Positions 18,258 to 26,737 of a DNA stretch of 64,000 bases are shown one piece after another. A program made the position numbers and the translations under genes. Source of the stretch: Gammaproteobacteria bacterium (GTDB taxonomy: Bacteria; Pseudomonadota; Gammaproteobacteria; UBA6429; Thiohalophilaceae). Each line of letters starts with the position of its first letter. The stretch's first letter is position 1. A model generated the notes under the pieces. That model had not been told where the DNA came from. It made no database searches and worked only from the letters and a program-made list of their open reading frames with translations. The stretch spans positions 62,001 through 126,000 of the forward strand of contig WGLP01000006.1 of the NCBI GenBank assembly GCA_016125505.1, in the 5' to 3' direction.

Positions 18258-18716
18258 ATGATAGATATTACAGAAGTGGCCAAACGGTCTGGTCTATCCG
18301 CCTCGACACTGCGTTTCTATGAAGAAAAAGGTTTGATCACGTCGGTTGGCCGACAAGGACTCCGCCGACTCTTCGAGCCCAACGTACTTGAGCGGCTGGC
18401 ATTGATCGCACTCGGTCGTACGGCGGGTTTTTCGCTGGATGAAATCAGTCGCATGCTGGGAAGTCATGTACACCCCCAGATAGATCGGCAATTACTGGTA
18501 GACAAGGCGGAAGAGCTGGATCGATCCATTCGCAAGTTGATTTCGATGCGCGATGGCCTTCGCCATGCGGCCGTCTGCTCTGCACCAAGCCACTTGGAAT
18601 GCCCAAAGTTTCGCCGACTTATGGGCTTGGCCGTGTCCGGGGCGTTTGATGGAGATCAAAAGAAAAATTCGAAATTGAAAAAAAGTCCTAAAAAAGTATT
18701 ACGTAAGGGAAGCTAA
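18258..18716 (+). CDS. MerR-family transcription regulator
   Basis: A 152-residue regulator. The winged helix starts at residue 3 (ITEVAKRSGLSASTLRFYEEKGLI), followed by the wing (RQGLRRLFEPNVLERL) and a dimerisation coiled coil (about 80-112). Two cysteines in VCSAPSHLECPKF (near 115 and 123) could bind metal or sense oxidants. The C-terminus is a very basic Lys/Ser tail, which is unusual. It is divergent from DUF2938, with a readable MerR-type promoter between them, so it probably controls that operon and perhaps itself. Confidence 0.92.
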   Translation: MIDITEVAKRSGLSASTLRFYEEKGLITSVGRQGLRRLFEPNVLERLALIALGRTAGFSLDEISRMLGSHVHPQIDRQLLVDKAEELDRSIRKLISMRDGLRHAAVCSAPSHLECPKFRRLMGLAVSGAFDGDQKKNSKLKKSPKKVLRKGS

Positions 18717-18811
18717 TTTAAACGGTAGAATGAAAGTGATTCTGTGTCTGTGCCATCCCTGCAAAATTACGATCATCTTCAATGATTTAGTGACGAAGAT
18801 ATTGTTCTGAA

Positions 18812-19120
18812 TCACCGTTTCTCCGGCGGTGTTGACTTGAGTCCAGTGGCAAACCGGGCATGCGCTTCTTTGTTTACCGGTCTGTGTTTGACTTGGGTGC
18901 TTGCCGGATCGTGGCCAAGATAGTTGTCTCCTTTCCAGTTTTTCACCGGCCGGATGGGTCTGGGAACAAAACCGCCGCCGCAGTTGGGGCAGACATTTTC
19001 CAGGACGGACTCGACGCAATTGACGCAGAACGTACACTCATAACTGCAGATGCGTGCCTCAAGTGAATCGGGCGGCAGTGACTTGTTGCAATGTTCACAG
19101 GTGGGCCGAAGTTCAAGCAT
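18812..19120 (-). CDS. DUF1272 zinc-finger-like protein
   Basis: A 102-residue protein. Family pattern: MLELRPTCEHCNKSLPPDS, then ICSYECTFCVNCV and CPNCGGGFVPRP. The four CxxC-type pairs suggest two zinc sites. AAGGAG precedes the ATG. The C-terminal 35 residues are less conserved. It is co-directional with the NTF2-like gene upstream but separated by a hairpin. Function unknown. Confidence 0.9.
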   Translation of the reverse strand: MLELRPTCEHCNKSLPPDSLEARICSYECTFCVNCVESVLENVCPNCGGGFVPRPIRPVKNWKGDNYLGHDPASTQVKHRPVNKEAHARFATGLKSTPPEKR

Positions 19121-19152
19121 GACGTCTCCTTGCTGTATGGGTAAAACGGAAA

Positions 19153-19174
19153 GCCCGGCCGCTGGCGGCCGGGC
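19153..19174 (-). terminator. GC-rich intrinsic terminator
   Basis: GCCCGGCCG, loop CTGG, CGGCCGGGC. On the minus strand it is followed by TTTCCGTTTT. It ends transcription from the NTF2-like gene at 19189-19539. Confidence 0.8.
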
Positions 19175-19188
19175 CGCGGTTCGCGCGA

Positions 19189-19539
19189 TCAGCGCTTGGG
19201 CCTTATCCTCGCGGTATAGGACTGGGCAACGATCTTGCCGTCCTGCACGACAAACGTATCCGTCGCCATTTCATAAACATTATCGGCAGTTTCGGCGTTC
19301 CACAAGATATAGCCGTGCTCGCCCTGGACAAAGTATCGCTCCATGGTGAAGCTTGCGCCCGGTTTCCTGAATTCCGCAATCAGTGTCTCAAACATCGACC
19401 TGACGGCCTCCACGCCCTTGAGCGGACCATTCGCCGTGAAAAAGACGATATCCTTGCCATAATCGGATAGTACGCCCTTGATATCGCATTCACCAAATGC
19501 TTTTAAGTGGCGATCCAGTATGTCTCTTGTTGATGTCAT
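19189..19539 (-). CDS. NTF2-like (SnoaL-type) protein
   Basis: A 116-residue cone-shaped-fold protein: helices near residues 3-25 (RDILDRHLKAFGECDIKGVLSDYG) and strands with GPLKGVEAVRSMFETL, then VQDGKIVAQSYTARI at the end. Many such proteins are isomerases or ligand binders; catalytic residues cannot be assigned here. AGGAG precedes the ATG. The gene follows the MddA-like gene by 19 bases and is probably co-transcribed with it. Confidence 0.85.
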   Translation of the reverse strand: MTSTRDILDRHLKAFGECDIKGVLSDYGKDIVFFTANGPLKGVEAVRSMFETLIAEFRKPGASFTMERYFVQGEHGYILWNAETADNVYEMATDTFVVQDGKIVAQSYTARIRPKR

Positions 19540-19558
19540 GTTCGATCTCCTGTGTGGG

Positions 19559-20323
19559 TTACGGTTTTTTCGTTTCGATGCCGGTCAGACGGCTCGGTGA
19601 ATTCCATACCGGCACAAACCGCCCGGTGGCTTGGCTGTATCGACGGTATTTGTCGCCGAATTCCCTGATCAAATCTTTCTCCTCGTGATAGACACCGATC
19701 AGGATGTAAATCGACATTCCCAGCGCGAAGAGCAGGTGGCCAACCGTCATCGATGGAGTAACCCAGATGCCGACGAACACGCCGGTCATGATCGGATGAC
19801 GCACGTACCGGTACAACGCAACGGTCTTGAACGGCAATGGGGTATATTCCCGTTTGACGAATTGCAGCCATACCTGACGCAGGCCAAACAAATCGAAATG
19901 ATTGATCAGGAACGTCGACACCAGCACGAGCCCCCAACCTGCCAGACCGATACCAAGCAAGACCTGGCTGACGAGTGGGTTTGCGACCTGCCAGATGCGC
20001 GCTGGCAACGGTTGCCAGAACAGACAGAGACTGAATGTCGCCAGCGCCGTCACCAACATATAAGTACTGCGTTCCGCCGCAGCAGGCACAATACGCAGAA
20101 GTCGTGACTTAAAACCGCGCCGGGGCATGATGCTATGTTGCAGACCGAACAGCGCAATCAGGCCCACGTCGGCAAGTGCCGCCAGCCCACCGTTTACGGA
20201 CATGCCGGAATCGATGGTTTTGGGCACGTACAGGTTGAACAGGAAGGCGATCAGATATACCAGCGCAGCCACTCCCAACAGGTAATTGGCCGTGCCATAA
20301 AACAGTATGGCAGTTCGTTTCAT
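19559..20323 (-). CDS. mddA: MddA-like methanethiol S-methyltransferase (isoprenylcysteine methyltransferase fold)
   Basis: A 254-residue membrane protein, the length of MddA. The Met at 20323 is chosen because AAGGAG precedes it closely. Five or six helices. Signature stretches are FGLQHSIMPRRGFKSRL near residue 55 and LYRYVRHPIMTGVFVGIW near 170, with the conserved Arg-His-Pro SAM-binding motif, then HEEKDLIREFGDKYRRY. MddA converts methanethiol to dimethyl sulfide using SAM. Divergent from an HxlR regulator with a dyad between. NnrU-type or other ICMT enzymes are alternatives. Confidence 0.8.
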   Translation of the reverse strand: MKRTAILFYGTANYLLGVAALVYLIAFLFNLYVPKTIDSGMSVNGGLAALADVGLIALFGLQHSIMPRRGFKSRLLRIVPAAAERSTYMLVTALATFSLCLFWQPLPARIWQVANPLVSQVLLGIGLAGWGLVLVSTFLINHFDLFGLRQVWLQFVKREYTPLPFKTVALYRYVRHPIMTGVFVGIWVTPSMTVGHLLFALGMSIYILIGVYHEEKDLIREFGDKYRRYSQATGRFVPVWNSPSRLTGIETKKP

Positions 20324-20425
20324 ACTCTCACTCCTTTGCATGGTTAGTTGCGAATCAGGTAACCCGTAAGGCTTACCTGCTGGAGCAAGTCTAAATAGCG
20401 TAGCCACCGGCAAATAGTGCGTACT

Positions 20426-20444
20426 GTGTAGTAACCAACTACAC
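20426..20444. promoter_or_regulatory. Perfect 7-5-7 dyad, likely HxlR operator
   Basis: GTGTAGT, spacer AACCA, ACTACAC. A related half-site GCGTAGTAA follows at 20449-20457. It lies in the divergent region between the MddA-like gene and the HxlR gene, where an autoregulatory site is expected. Confidence 0.6.
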
Positions 20445-20506
20445 TTTGCGTAGTAAACTATCCGTCTGTTTTTCACGGCTGGGCTGTACGCCCTGGAGGT
20501 TAACGT

Positions 20507-21190
20507 TTGGAATACGGCCAGTTTTGTCCGATCGCCAAGGCGACAGAAATCCTCGGCGAGAAATGGACCATCCTGATTATCCGTGAGTTACTCATGGGCG
20601 GATCGCGTTTCAATGAACTGCAACACGGTCTCTCTCTTATATCACCCACCATACTGTCTCGCCGCCTCGATACACTGGTCGAGTATGGTCTGATTGTAAA
20701 AAAGAAGATTCCCGGCCAGCGCGGCTTCGAATATATCCCAACCGAATCCTGCCGCGACCTGCTGCCGGTCATTCGCGCCCTGGCGGACTGGGGCATGTGC
20801 TGGGCGCGCTCGAACCTGAACGAAAAAGATTACGACGTCGAATTGCTGATGCTTTACCTCAAGCGCAGCATTGTTACGACAAAACTCATCGGCAACGAAA
20901 CCGTGATTCATTTCCACTTTACCGACATCAAACGTTATCCGCTCTGGTGGATAGTGGTTCAGGGCGATGAGATGGATTTATGCGTCAATGATCCGGGCAA
21001 GCATGTCGACGTCTGGTTTACGACCAGTGTGAAAACGATGGTTGATATCTGGATGGGCGACACCACGTACCGGCAGGCGATCCGAAATGGCTTACTCAAA
21101 CTGGTCGGTAATCCGGCGCTGGTACACAATGTCACCGACTGGATGCGGAACAGCGAGTATGCCGATTTGCCGGCCGCGACCAGGATTTGA
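20507..21190 (+). CDS. HxlR-family regulator with C-terminal SCP2-like domain
   Basis: A 227-residue regulator starting at TTG, with GGAGG seven bases upstream. Residues 1-105 are an HxlR winged helix: CPIAKATEILGEKWTILIIRELLMGGSRFNELQ, then ISPTILSRRLDTLVEYGLI. Cys7 is the position used for redox sensing in some HxlR proteins. Residues 120-225 resemble a sterol-carrier-like domain (DLCVNDPGKHVDVWFTTSVKTMVDIWMGD), which may bind a hydrophobic ligand. It probably represses or activates the divergent MddA-like operon. Confidence 0.88.
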   Translation: MEYGQFCPIAKATEILGEKWTILIIRELLMGGSRFNELQHGLSLISPTILSRRLDTLVEYGLIVKKKIPGQRGFEYIPTESCRDLLPVIRALADWGMCWARSNLNEKDYDVELLMLYLKRSIVTTKLIGNETVIHFHFTDIKRYPLWWIVVQGDEMDLCVNDPGKHVDVWFTTSVKTMVDIWMGDTTYRQAIRNGLLKLVGNPALVHNVTDWMRNSEYADLPAATRI

Positions 21191-21459
21191 AAACGCAACT
21201 CTTTCAAATCACCAAGCCGTCAGGGGACAATGTTGTAAGTAAGCGTAATAGTGCCATCGTATGCCATCAGCTGGTTACGAAGACCGGGTAAATGCCCGTC
21301 GATGTATATTTTTTTTATTTCCGGGAGTACGGTAATTCATCGGTGGGGCTGAGGCTTGTGCTCATTTTCCTCTAAAATTTGGAGGAATTTTGACCGATAA
21401 ATAATAGAAGGCCAAAGTCTCAATCACAGTCCACCGCATAGAGTGCAAGAATCCATTTC

Positions 21460-23007
21460 ATGAGTGACGCGAGGGAAAACAGCAAGACAGGTAAACCCGG
21501 CGACGCAGCCGTTGGCTTGAACTCCTGGAAAGTCGAGACCCCGCATGCCGAGCGAGTCAAGCTGCTCTATTCCCACTTGCCAGTGTCCCTCACCATCAGT
21601 GTCATGGTTGCCTTGATTCTCGTGCTTGTCCAGGCGAGGGTGATCGCACTCGGTATCCTGATCGGCTGGTTCGCCATACTGGTCACAGCGCTAGTGGGAC
21701 GGGCTGCCCTGTATGTCGTCTGGCGGCGACATGCCCTGGCGCCCAGCCAGAGCGAAACATGTCGCTGGCTGCACTGGTTTCGTGTCGGCGTTATTGCCAC
21801 CGGTATTGTCTGGGGCGTCGGCGGCGTACTGATGTTACTGCCCAGTGATCCCAGCCATAAGATATATGTCACGTTCGTGTTGGGCGGCTTGAGCGCAGGG
21901 GCTGCCACCACGATGGGCGTCGATCGTATCTCAGTTAACGCCTTTATGTTGTCGGTCCTGCTGCCGCAAGTCATTTTACTCGCCATCGATGGTGATGCGA
22001 TCTCCCTCGGCATGAGTGCAATGGTTTTTTTATTTCTGCTATTTCTGTTGGCCACGGCGCGACAGTCCGGCCGCCGGCTTGAAGAGAATTTCCGCTTTCG
22101 CCACGAGGCGGCTGAAAATGAATCGCGCTTGCGCCAGATGCTGGAAAGCAGTCCCATCGCGACGCGCATTACGGACGCAGCCAGTAACCGGGTGGTATTC
22201 GCCAACAGCAGCTATATCACACTGATCGACTCCACACCCAGACAGGTCATGAGTATCGACCCCAGCCGTTATTATGCGGATCCCAATGTGTATGCGGACA
22301 TGATGGCAAGGCTCAGCAAAGGCGAACACGTGACGAATCAACTGATCGAGCTTCATTTCCCCGGTGAGCAGACGCGGACAAAATGGGCGCTGGCCTCCTA
22401 TTTTCCGGTGGAATACCAGAATAAGCCGGCGATCCTGGGCTGGTTTTACGATATTACCGACCGCAAACTCATGGCTGATCAGGTTGAACACATGGCCTAC
22501 CATGATACCCTCACCGGATTGCCGAACCGTTCGCTGTTTGACGATCATCTGAAACAGGCCATCGCCACTGCCGAGCGCCAGTCGAGCAAGCTGGCGCTGC
22601 TGTTTCTCGACCTGGACAAATTCAAGTACGTCAATGATCATCACGGCCACCATATCGGCGACCTGCTGTTGCACGCCGTCGCGGAACGCATCTCCGCCTG
22701 CCTGCGCAAGTCCGACTCCGTCGCCCGGATCGGCGGCGACGAATTCGTTATCCTGTTGCTTTCGGTGAAGACGGAAGAAAATGTCCTCGAGGTCGCGGAA
22801 AAAATCAGGCTCGCCTTGAATCAGCCGTTCGAGATCGAAGGTCTGAACCTCCACATCTCTTCAAGCATAGGAGTTGCCATCTACCCGGACCATGCCAACG
22901 AGCAACAACAATTGATCAAACGGGCGGATATCGCGATGTATTATGCGAAGGCCGAGGGGCGAAACTGTGTCAAGGTCTATCAGCCGGAGATGCAGGAGCT
23001 AAACTAA
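21460..23007 (+). CDS. Membrane diguanylate cyclase with PAS domain
   Basis: A 515-residue protein. A soluble stretch of about 35 residues is followed by six membrane helices (about 42-195), a PAS domain (about 215-335, SPIATRITDAASNRVVFANSSYI) and a GGDEF domain (about 345-510) beginning DTLTGLPNRSLFDDHL. The active site GGDEF is intact (ARIGGDEF near 428), and no RxxD inhibitory site is present five residues before it. It should make cyclic di-GMP at the inner membrane in response to a membrane or PAS signal. Single gene with a 269-base upstream gap. Confidence 0.93.
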   Translation: MSDARENSKTGKPGDAAVGLNSWKVETPHAERVKLLYSHLPVSLTISVMVALILVLVQARVIALGILIGWFAILVTALVGRAALYVVWRRHALAPSQSETCRWLHWFRVGVIATGIVWGVGGVLMLLPSDPSHKIYVTFVLGGLSAGAATTMGVDRISVNAFMLSVLLPQVILLAIDGDAISLGMSAMVFLFLLFLLATARQSGRRLEENFRFRHEAAENESRLRQMLESSPIATRITDAASNRVVFANSSYITLIDSTPRQVMSIDPSRYYADPNVYADMMARLSKGEHVTNQLIELHFPGEQTRTKWALASYFPVEYQNKPAILGWFYDITDRKLMADQVEHMAYHDTLTGLPNRSLFDDHLKQAIATAERQSSKLALLFLDLDKFKYVNDHHGHHIGDLLLHAVAERISACLRKSDSVARIGGDEFVILLLSVKTEENVLEVAEKIRLALNQPFEIEGLNLHISSSIGVAIYPDHANEQQQLIKRADIAMYYAKAEGRNCVKVYQPEMQELN

Positions 23008-23064
23008 GAGCAAACCTGAACGCGAACTGCGATTCAGGACATTGTTTCTTTCAATCTATGCACC

Positions 23065-23457
23065 CTACAGGTTATTGAACAGATCGCTGACCACACCTTC
23101 AGCGACACCCATACCGGCGCCCAGGCCGAGTCCGCTGACCAGATTGCCCATGAAGCCACCCCCGCCAAAACCGCTGCTCCAGCCCTGGGGCTGGATCGTC
23201 GGGGCCGGATGAGTTTGCAGTTGTTGTTCAAGTGTCTGAATGTATTGCGCCATTTGCTGTACGAGCATGGCGACCGACTGATTGTAACCTTGCAGGGATA
23301 AACCTATCTCGCGCAGGTCCATCGTCAGTTCACGACCGGTGGCTTCATCCTTGGCATCGCTTTGCAGGCGTTGCGCAAAGTTCTGGAGTTGCTGTATGAC
23401 CGTCTGCGATTGTTGCTGCATTTGGTTGGCTTGTTGTTCGGCAATCTGATAGTTCAT
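23065..23457 (-). CDS. Gln-rich coiled-coil protein with Gly-rich tail
   Basis: A 130-residue protein from the Met in MNYQIAEQQANQM; GGAG lies seven bases upstream. Residues 5-90 are Gln-rich and helical, likely a coiled coil. Residues 95-130 are Gly/Pro/Ser-rich (SSGFGGGGFMGNLVSGLGLG), ending in a short helix. No signal peptide or membrane helix is certain, though the Gly-rich part is weakly hydrophobic. Similar small proteins are uncharacterised. Function unknown. Confidence 0.65.
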   Translation of the reverse strand: MNYQIAEQQANQMQQQSQTVIQQLQNFAQRLQSDAKDEATGRELTMDLREIGLSLQGYNQSVAMLVQQMAQYIQTLEQQLQTHPAPTIQPQGWSSGFGGGGFMGNLVSGLGLGAGMGVAEGVVSDLFNNL

Positions 23458-23637
23458 GATCCGTCTCCATATCCAGACAATTCGAGATATGGGTATGACC
23501 CGGTCATGCCGATTATGTTCCCGGGTTGTCACACATACATTCATTGCACGTTCAGAATCGGAGGCCTAATCTTGCGCTCGCCGGTCTCAAGCAGGCTGGC
23601 AAATCGTTTATAAAAACAATCTGAACGGAGTGATTAT

Positions 23638-23907
23638 ATGAACACCTTGAAAATGACAGCGTTGTTATCCGCAGTGTTGTTTACCGGTAGTGTCTACGCA
23701 GGTGCCCGTGGTATTACCCACCCTAACCTGCGTGCGGCTTACCAGGATTGTAATCAGGCGATGCGTCACATCGACAGGGCCTATGCACACAATGCCAATC
23801 ACGGCGCCTTCGGTGGCCATGCCGCCAGGGCAAAACAACTGCTGGCGGAAGCCAGGCACGAGCTCGAAGCGGCCGATGCCTTCCGCAATATGCACATGCC
23901 TCGATAA
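23638..23907 (+). CDS. Small periplasmic helical protein
   Basis: An 89-residue protein with a signal peptide cut after VYA (residue 21), leaving about 68 residues predicted as two helices (YQDCNQAMRHIDRAYAHNA and RAKQLLAEARHELEAADAF). One cysteine, several His. Proteins of this kind occur near stress genes, but no function is known. ACGGAG precedes the ATG. Confidence 0.75.
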   Translation: MNTLKMTALLSAVLFTGSVYAGARGITHPNLRAAYQDCNQAMRHIDRAYAHNANHGAFGGHAARAKQLLAEARHELEAADAFRNMHMPR

Positions 23908-23921
23908 TATTGTTCTGCATG

Positions 23922-23961
23922 AAGGGCCGGAGTGATATATTGAGCATCACTTCGGCCTTTT
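23922..23961 (+). terminator. Intrinsic terminator
   Basis: AAGGGCCGGAGTGAT and ATCACTTCGGCCTTTT pair with one bulge and one mismatch, followed by a short U-run. It lies just before the start codon of the DUF1801 gene, so that gene needs its own promoter or read-through. Confidence 0.7.
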
Positions 23962-23967
23962 GTATTT

Positions 23968-24366
23968 ATGAAAAAAAGCGAATCACAGACAACCCCCTCC
24001 CCCTCGCAACTGATCGACGCGAGGATCAAGGAACTGGGCGACTGGCGCGGCCAGATGCTGAGTCAGATACGTGCCTTAATCCAAGACGCGGATCCCGATG
24101 TCGTCGAGGAGTGGAAATGGCGCGGTGTCCCGGTGTGGTCACACAACGGCATTATCTGCACCGGAGAGACATACAAAAGCGCCGTGAAGATGACCTTCGC
24201 CAAGGGGGCGGCACTGAAGGACCCTTCGGGTCTGTTCAACGCCAGTCTGGAAGGCAACACGCGGCGGGCCATTGATTTCCATGAAGGCGACAAGATCAAT
24301 GAGAAGGCGCTGAAGACACTCATTCGCGCCGCGGTAAGCCTCAATACCTCCAGAACCAAACGTTAA
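23968..24366 (+). CDS. DUF1801 protein
   Basis: A 132-residue soluble protein with the YdhG/DUF1801 fold: DARIKELGDWRGQMLSQIRALIQDADPDVVEEWKW near residue 16, then VWSHNGIICTGETYKSAVKMTFAKGA and FHEGDKINEKALKTLIRAAV. Some relatives act in metal homeostasis (frataxin-like FRA1/YdhG), but the function is unknown here. Convergent with the symporter gene, 19 bases apart. Confidence 0.88.
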   Translation: MKKSESQTTPSPSQLIDARIKELGDWRGQMLSQIRALIQDADPDVVEEWKWRGVPVWSHNGIICTGETYKSAVKMTFAKGAALKDPSGLFNASLEGNTRRAIDFHEGDKINEKALKTLIRAAVSLNTSRTKR

Positions 24367-24385
24367 GGTAATACCGCATAAGGTA

Positions 24386-25744
24386 TCATTCGCCTGCCGG
24401 TTCGGTGGCAGATGCTCCTGCCAGCATGTGGGTTTTTATCATCCAGCGATCCATCAACTTGGCCGCAACCAGATCGCCACAAACATTTACCGCGGTGCGG
24501 CTCATATCCAGCACGCGATCGACGCCCATGATCAGCACGATCCCGGCCGTGGGAATGCCGGCAGTCTCAAGCACCATTGCCAGAATAACAATGCCCACGC
24601 CCGGCGTACCGGGCGAACCAATCGAGGCGCCCACCGCCGTAACAACAACCAGCAATAACACACTCATGCCCAGGTCCACCCCAAAGACCTGCGCCAGAAA
24701 GATGGTCGCGACGCCCTGATACAAGGCCGTCCCGTTCATATTAATGGTGGCGCCGAGCGGAATAACGAACTGCGATACCGAAGGATGGACCTTGAGTTTT
24801 TCTTCCACCGTTTTAATCGACAGCGGCATCACGGCGGCGGAGCTCGAGGTTGAAAACGCCAGGAGCATGACGTCACGGATCGAGCGCAAAAACTTGAAGG
24901 GCGATTCGCGGGTGGATACAAAAATAATGAGAAGATAAATCAGCAACAGGAGCAACAAGCCGAGGAGAACGGTTCCGACATACACACCCATACCGATCAG
25001 GGCATTAAGACCGATTTTCGTTGTGAGTTGCGCCATCAGGCCAAAAACCGCGAACGGCGCCAGGCGCATGGCCCACCCCACCACGGTCATGCAGACCTCC
25101 TGCAGAGACGCCATCAAATCCAGCAACGGTTTCGACTGCGCCCGGCTCATCATGACCAGGGCAACGCCTATCACGATCGCAAACAGCACTACCTGTAACA
25201 TCTGGCCTTCGACCATGGATGTCAGAGGGTTGCTTGGCAGGAGTGTGATGAGTTTCTCCGGTAAATCGGCCAGCCTGGGTGCAACAGCTGCCTGCACCGA
25301 ATTGGCGGCGGGTAACGACGCTTTTAAACTGTCCGCCTGGACAAAACTGCCCGGATTGATGAGCTGGGCCACGCCGATGCCAATGATGATCGCGATCGTC
25401 GTGGTGACGACAAAATACAGTACGACGCCCAGGCCCATTTTCCGCAATTGTTCAAAGCTTTCACTGGCAGTGAGACCGCGGACAACCGAGGCAAAGATGA
25501 GCGGCATGACGATCATCTGGATCAGGGTGAGAAAAAGCTGCCCGGGTAATGCCAGCCAGTTACCTATCGCTGTGGCGGCACCCGGGTGCACCCAGCCGGT
25601 CGTCGGCCCAATCAGCATACCGACGGCAATACCCAAAATCATGCCGATCAGGACTTTCAACCAGAGGCGGCCCTTGACCAGCCTGGTGAGGTATTGATTG
25701 AGATAGTTAAAGGGATTATTGCCTGGCCAGTATTTTAGCGCCAT
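24386..25744 (-). CDS. Dicarboxylate/amino acid:cation symporter (DAACS, GltP-like)
   Basis: A 452-residue inner-membrane symporter from the ATG at 25744; a GTG eight codons earlier is possible. Hallmarks: the serine-rich stretch LAFSTSSSAAVMPL, the NMNGTALYQG motif, PGTPGVGIVILAMVLETAGIP and DRVLDMSRTAVNVCGD with the substrate-binding Asp/Arg/Thr. It has eight helices and two re-entrant loops in this family, and couples uptake of glutamate, aspartate or C4-dicarboxylates to Na+ or H+. Single gene. Confidence 0.93.
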   Translation of the reverse strand: MALKYWPGNNPFNYLNQYLTRLVKGRLWLKVLIGMILGIAVGMLIGPTTGWVHPGAATAIGNWLALPGQLFLTLIQMIVMPLIFASVVRGLTASESFEQLRKMGLGVVLYFVVTTTIAIIIGIGVAQLINPGSFVQADSLKASLPAANSVQAAVAPRLADLPEKLITLLPSNPLTSMVEGQMLQVVLFAIVIGVALVMMSRAQSKPLLDLMASLQEVCMTVVGWAMRLAPFAVFGLMAQLTTKIGLNALIGMGVYVGTVLLGLLLLLLIYLLIIFVSTRESPFKFLRSIRDVMLLAFSTSSSAAVMPLSIKTVEEKLKVHPSVSQFVIPLGATINMNGTALYQGVATIFLAQVFGVDLGMSVLLLVVVTAVGASIGSPGTPGVGIVILAMVLETAGIPTAGIVLIMGVDRVLDMSRTAVNVCGDLVAAKLMDRWMIKTHMLAGASATEPAGE

Positions 25745-26088
25745 GTGTTTACCCTGCTGATTAACCACTTCGCACCCACCTTAACAAAGACCAAAACGGA
25801 GGATCCAGCATTTATTGGCGCCCGGACTGGCGCCGGCGGTTACGGTCAAAACGAGGGAAACAGGCTAAACGCCGTTTTCGGCGAAAAAAAGGAGAATACT
25901 CTACGCTGAACCAGGTCGCAGCGGTAGCTGCCGCCCGGACCGCAGACTAAAAAAATATTCCGCTCAAACCGCGGTTTCCCCGATTGTGTTTCCAAAAATA
26001 CCGGGCTTATAATCCGCGCCCATTGCCGGTCCAGATTATAACTCTACGGCAGAAACCCTGAGCTTAACTCCTGAAGGATATAATTATT
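25745..26088. other. 344-base intergenic region, divergent promoters
   Basis: No gene was found. It holds a GCGCC-rich short inverted repeat near 25815 (TGGCGCCCGG/CTGGCGCCGG) and, near its right end, a good -10 box upstream of the Lys-rich exported-protein gene. The rest shows no readable structure. Confidence 0.6.
25984..26013 (+). promoter_or_regulatory. Sigma-70-like promoter for the Lys-rich protein
   Basis: TTGTGT (25984-25989), an 18-base spacer and a perfect TATAAT (26008-26013), about 75 bases before the start codon. Confidence 0.5.
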
Positions 26089-26316
26089 ATGAAGAAGATC
26101 ATTTCCCTTGCCACCGCTTTGATGTTTGCTTTTGCAGTTGGCTCAGCCTTCGCTGCTGACGGTGCGGCTGCCGATGCCCCCGCTACCGCCCCGGTCCAAA
26201 AGATGGAAAAAAAGACCCATAAGAAAACCACCAAGCATAAAGTGAAAAAGACCGCCAAGAAGAAGGTCATGAAGGAAGAGAAAAAAGAAGAAATGAAAGG
26301 TCAGGACACGAAGTAA
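26089..26316 (+). CDS. Small Lys-rich exported protein (acid-shock Asr-like)
   Basis: A 75-residue protein: signal peptide to SAFA (residue 22), an Ala/Pro linker, then 45 residues dominated by Lys, Thr, Glu and His (KTHKKTTKHKVKKTAKKK). Composition and length recall Asr acid-shock proteins, which buffer or chaperone in the periplasm, but low complexity makes homology uncertain. It has a predicted promoter and a strong terminator, so it is monocistronic and may be highly expressed. Confidence 0.75.
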   Translation: MKKIISLATALMFAFAVGSAFAADGAAADAPATAPVQKMEKKTHKKTTKHKVKKTAKKKVMKEEKKEEMKGQDTK

Positions 26317-26340
26317 TTCTGTCTTCACCCTGCTATAAAA

Positions 26341-26366
26341 AATGCCCCGCAAGGGGCATTTTTTTT
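26341..26366 (+). terminator. Strong intrinsic terminator
   Basis: AATGCCCC, loop GCAA, GGGGCATT followed by eight T. It ends the Lys-rich protein transcript. Confidence 0.92.
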
Positions 26367-26410
26367 GAGTCCAGGCACTATAGTTAAAAATAATCCACGG
26401 GAGCAAACGA

Positions 26411-26737
26411 ATGCATCACTGGGTCTATCTTGCCATTGCTATTGTCCTGGATGTGGCGGCAACCATCTCCATGAAACTCTCCGAGGGTTTTACCAGGCTG
26501 GTTCCCTCGATCCTGCTCTTTGTATTGTATGCCGGGACATTTGCAGCGCTGACCCTCGCGCTGAAAAAGATCGAAGTCAGTGTGGCGTATGCCGTATGGT
26601 CCGGTCTCGGCACCGCGATTATCGCGGCAATCGGTATCCTGTATTTTCATGAAACAGCCACCGTGATCAAACTGGTCAGTCTCATGCTAATTATTATTGG
26701 TGTCATTGGCCTGAATCTGAGCGGCGTTAAACATTGA
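26411..26737 (+). CDS. SMR-family membrane protein with Asp at the key acidic site
   Basis: A 108-residue protein with four helices, the SMR size. MKLSEGFTR and the second-half pattern AVWSGLGTAIIAAIGILYFHE match the EmrE/SugE superfamily. The essential membrane Glu14 of EmrE is Asp14 here (VLDVAATISMK). Trp63 of EmrE is kept in AVWSGLG. Family members export drugs, guanidinium or polyamines with protons; the Asp lowers the expected pKa and may change coupling. Single gene, with no riboswitch seen upstream. Confidence 0.9.
   Translation: MHHWVYLAIAIVLDVAATISMKLSEGFTRLVPSILLFVLYAGTFAALTLALKKIEVSVAYAVWSGLGTAIIAAIGILYFHETATVIKLVSLMLIIIGVIGLNLSGVKH

Noticed and set aside
24366..24400. Short ATACC/GGTAT hairpin between convergent genes
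   Set aside because: Only a five-base stem without a T-run; too weak to call a terminator.
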